From the NCBI GenBank assembly GCA_023436025.1, contig JAEZKX010000039.1, positions 1-10,268 on the forward strand: DNA of 10,268 bases, in the 5' to 3' direction. Source of the DNA: Pseudomonadota bacterium (GTDB taxonomy: Bacteria > Pseudomonadota > Gammaproteobacteria > Burkholderiales > Burkholderiaceae_C). How positions within the stretch are numbered: position 1 is the first letter of the stretch; each line of letters begins with the position of its first letter. The notes under the pieces were generated by a model. The model was not told the DNA's origin. It searched no databases and saw nothing but the letters and a program-made list of their open reading frames with translations. Shown piece after piece: positions 7,192 through 10,268 of the stretch. The position numbers and the translations under genes were made by a program.

Positions 7192-7710
7192 ATGAACCTG
7201 AACGACAGCGACTTCGAACTGTTCGGGCTGCCGCAGCGCTTCGCCCAGGACCGCGCGGCCGTCGACCGGCGCTGGAAAGAACTCCAGCGCGAAGCCCATC
7301 CCGACCGCTTCGCCGCCCAGGGCGCGGCGGCGCAGCGCGTGGCGCTGCAGTGGTCGGTGCGCATCAACGAGGCCTACCAGCGCCTGAAGGATCCGCTCAA
7401 GCGCGCGGCCTACCTGTGCGAGCTGCGCGGCGCTCCCATCGAGGCCGAGAACAACACGGCCATGCCGCCGGCCTTCTTAATGGAACAGATGGAGCTGCGC
7501 GAGGCGCTCGAAGAGGCGCAGGACGAGGCGCAGCTCGACGCGCTGGCCCAGCGGCTGGCCGCTTCGCGGCGCGAGATGCTGGAGCGGATCGCGCACCTGC
7601 TGGACGACCAGGGCGACGCCGCCGGCGCCGCCCAACAGGTCAGAGCCCTCATGTTCCTCGAGCGCTTTGGCAGCGACATCGAACACCGGCTCGCGCAGCT
7701 GGGACAATAG
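7192..7710 (+). CDS. hscB: Fe-S biogenesis J-domain co-chaperone HscB
   Basis: Hsp40-type partner that brings IscU to the Hsp70 HscA and stimulates its ATPase. The 172-residue product (E. coli HscB is 171) has an N-terminal J domain with NDSDFELFGLPQ (4-15) and the invariant HPD at 36-38 in REAHPDRF. A linker with INEAYQRLKDPLKRAAYLCEL (58-78) follows, then a C-terminal helical IscU-binding domain (about 95-172). Its only oddity is a TTA leucine codon (7477-7479, Leu96), a triplet I do not see elsewhere in the coding frames. No ribosome binding site is visible; translation may depend on read-through from iscA. hscA starts ten bases after the stop. Confidence 0.97.
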   Translation: MNLNDSDFELFGLPQRFAQDRAAVDRRWKELQREAHPDRFAAQGAAAQRVALQWSVRINEAYQRLKDPLKRAAYLCELRGAPIEAENNTAMPPAFLMEQMELREALEEAQDEAQLDALAQRLAASRREMLERIAHLLDDQGDAAGAAQQVRALMFLERFGSDIEHRLAQLGQ

Positions 7711-7720
7711 CCGGTCACCC

Positions 7721-9579
<1,859 letters not shown>

Positions 9580-9580
<1 letters not shown>

Positions 9581-9918
9581 TGCCGGTGATCAAGATCCTG
9601 CCGCATCCCGAGTACTGCCCGAATGGCGCGCAGGTCGACGCGCCCACCGGCACCTCGATCTGCGAGGCGCTGCTGGACAACGGCATCGCGATCGAGCATG
9701 CCTGCGACATGAGCTGCGCCTGCACCACCTGCCATGTCATCGTGCGCGAGGGCTTCTCCTCGCTCAACGAGATGGACGAGAGCGAGGAAGACCTGCTGGA
9801 CCGCGCCTGGGGCCTGGAGGCCGATTCGCGCCTGTCGTGCCAGGCCATCGTGGCGCAGCAGGACCTGGTGGTCGAGATCCCCAAGTACTCGATCAACCAC
9901 GCCAAGGAAAAGCACTGA
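9580..9918 (+). CDS. fdx: Adrenodoxin-type [2Fe-2S] ferredoxin of the isc operon
   Basis: Small electron carrier thought to supply reducing equivalents to IscS/IscU during cluster assembly. The 112-residue product matches the E. coli Fdx pattern: cluster ligands Cys42, Cys48, Cys51 and Cys87, plus the conserved non-ligand Cys46, in ACDMSCACTTCHVIVREG and SRLSCQ. The C-terminus IPKYSINHAKEKH resembles isc ferredoxins and separates it from plant-type or vertebrate-type paralogues. It is the last operon gene, overlaps hscA by one base (TGATG), and is followed by a strong hairpin. iscX, which follows fdx in E. coli, is not present. Confidence 0.98.
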
Positions 9919-9957
9919 GCACGGGCGGCGCGCCTGCGGGCGTCGCCGCGACCGTGC
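9919..9957. terminator. Strong hairpin ending the isc operon, possibly bidirectional
   Basis: GCACGG (9919-9924) pairs with CCGTGC (9952-9957). Inside it GGCGCGCC (9927-9934) pairs with GGCG (9939-9942) and CGCC (9944-9947), with T9943 bulged and a TGCG loop. It starts directly after the fdx stop and ends seven bases before the stop of the convergent flavoprotein gene, so it could serve both transcripts. No T-run is present on either side, so intrinsic termination is unproven; it could be Rho-dependent or protective. Confidence 0.6.
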
Positions 9958-9964
9958 CAGTCGG

Positions 9965-10268
9965 CTACGACCGGGCGACCGTGCCCGCCGCGATCCAGCC
10001 GCCGGCCACCGCGCTGAGCAGGCCGTTGCCCGAGAGGTAGCCCCACACCGCATTGCCGCTGACGCCGCGGGCGGCGCCACCGGCGGCCAGCAGGTTGGGG
10101 AAGGGCGTGCCGTCGGCGCGCATCACGCGGCAATCTGCGGAGATGTCCAGCCCGCCTTGCGTGTGGAACAGCGCGCCGGTGACGCGCACCGCGCAGAAGG
10201 GCGCGGCGAGCGGCGTGGCTCGCGACCAATCACGGCCGAAGCCGTCGCGGGTGCCGGCGCGCTTGTGC
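9965..10268 (-). CDS. FAD-dependent oxidoreductase, fumarate reductase/succinate dehydrogenase flavoprotein type, C-terminal part
   Basis: The minus-strand frame is open from the right edge to a TAG at 9965-9967, giving about 100 residues. It begins HKRAGTRDGFGRDWSRATPL, includes PFCAVRVTGALFHTQGGLDI, and ends PFPNLLAAGGAARGVSGNAVWGY...GGWIAAGTVARS. The TQGG motif, a D(I)xADCRVM..DG turn, the PNLLAAGGAA segment and the final G-x-IAAG helix match the C-terminal FAD-binding closure of the FAD_binding_2 family (fumarate reductase, flavocytochrome c, 3-ketosteroid dehydrogenase and tricarballylate dehydrogenase relatives). The substrate cannot be told from this part. A GTG at 10187-10189 is internal, not the start. 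The gene is convergent with the isc operon and ends 46 bases from fdx. It is partial only because of the window edge. Confidence 0.85.
   Translation of the reverse strand, partial: HKRAGTRDGFGRDWSRATPLAAPFCAVRVTGALFHTQGGLDISADCRVMRADGTPFPNLLAAGGAARGVSGNAVWGYLSGNGLLSAVAGGWIAAGTVARS

Overview
The window looks like chromosomal housekeeping DNA from a high-GC betaproteobacterium, most likely order Burkholderiales and possibly a Comamonadaceae-like lineage. The taxonomic call is inference from the strong G/C third-position bias, the style of the protein sequences, and the gene order (aminotransferase, uvrB, low-molecular-weight phosphatase, iscR-iscS-iscU-iscA-hscB-hscA-fdx), which I recall as common in that order. 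No rRNA, tRNA, transposon, phage gene or CRISPR array is visible.

Layout. The left edge (1-168, minus) holds the first 56 codons of an intracellular polyhydroxyalkanoate depolymerase (phaZ-type). It is preceded by an extended -10 and a perfect 7-1-7 dyad that looks like a repressor site, possibly for PhaR. A minus-strand aromatic/aspartate aminotransferase follows (355-1551), ending in a hairpin. Divergent from it is uvrB (1649-3757), the damage-recognition helicase of nucleotide excision repair. A low-molecular-weight protein tyrosine phosphatase (3903-4385) comes next.

The core is a complete isc operon on the plus strand (4563-9918). IscR is the Fe-S-sensing repressor. IscS (cysteine desulfurase) supplies sulfur and IscU is the scaffold. 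IscA is an A-type carrier. The HscB/HscA co-chaperone/chaperone pair releases the cluster from IscU by recognising its LPPVK motif, and Fdx is the [2Fe-2S] electron donor. All expected catalytic and ligand residues are present. A near-consensus IscR type 1 site (4408-4432) lies just after the phosphatase stop and overlaps an extended -10, which indicates autorepression. The transcript appears structured: a hairpin-rich leader before iscR, a long imperfect hairpin between iscS and iscU, and a 20-nt perfect GC palindrome between iscA and hscB. No iscX follows fdx. Instead there is a strong hairpin and a convergent, truncated FAD-dependent oxidoreductase of the fumarate reductase flavoprotein type (9965 to the right edge, minus).

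Gene-free stretches are all under 200 bases; the longest are 169-354, 3758-3902 and 4386-4562. I found no undescribed gene system. The points worth a second look are regulatory and structural: the phaZ dyad, the IscR site and leader, and the intra-operon hairpins.
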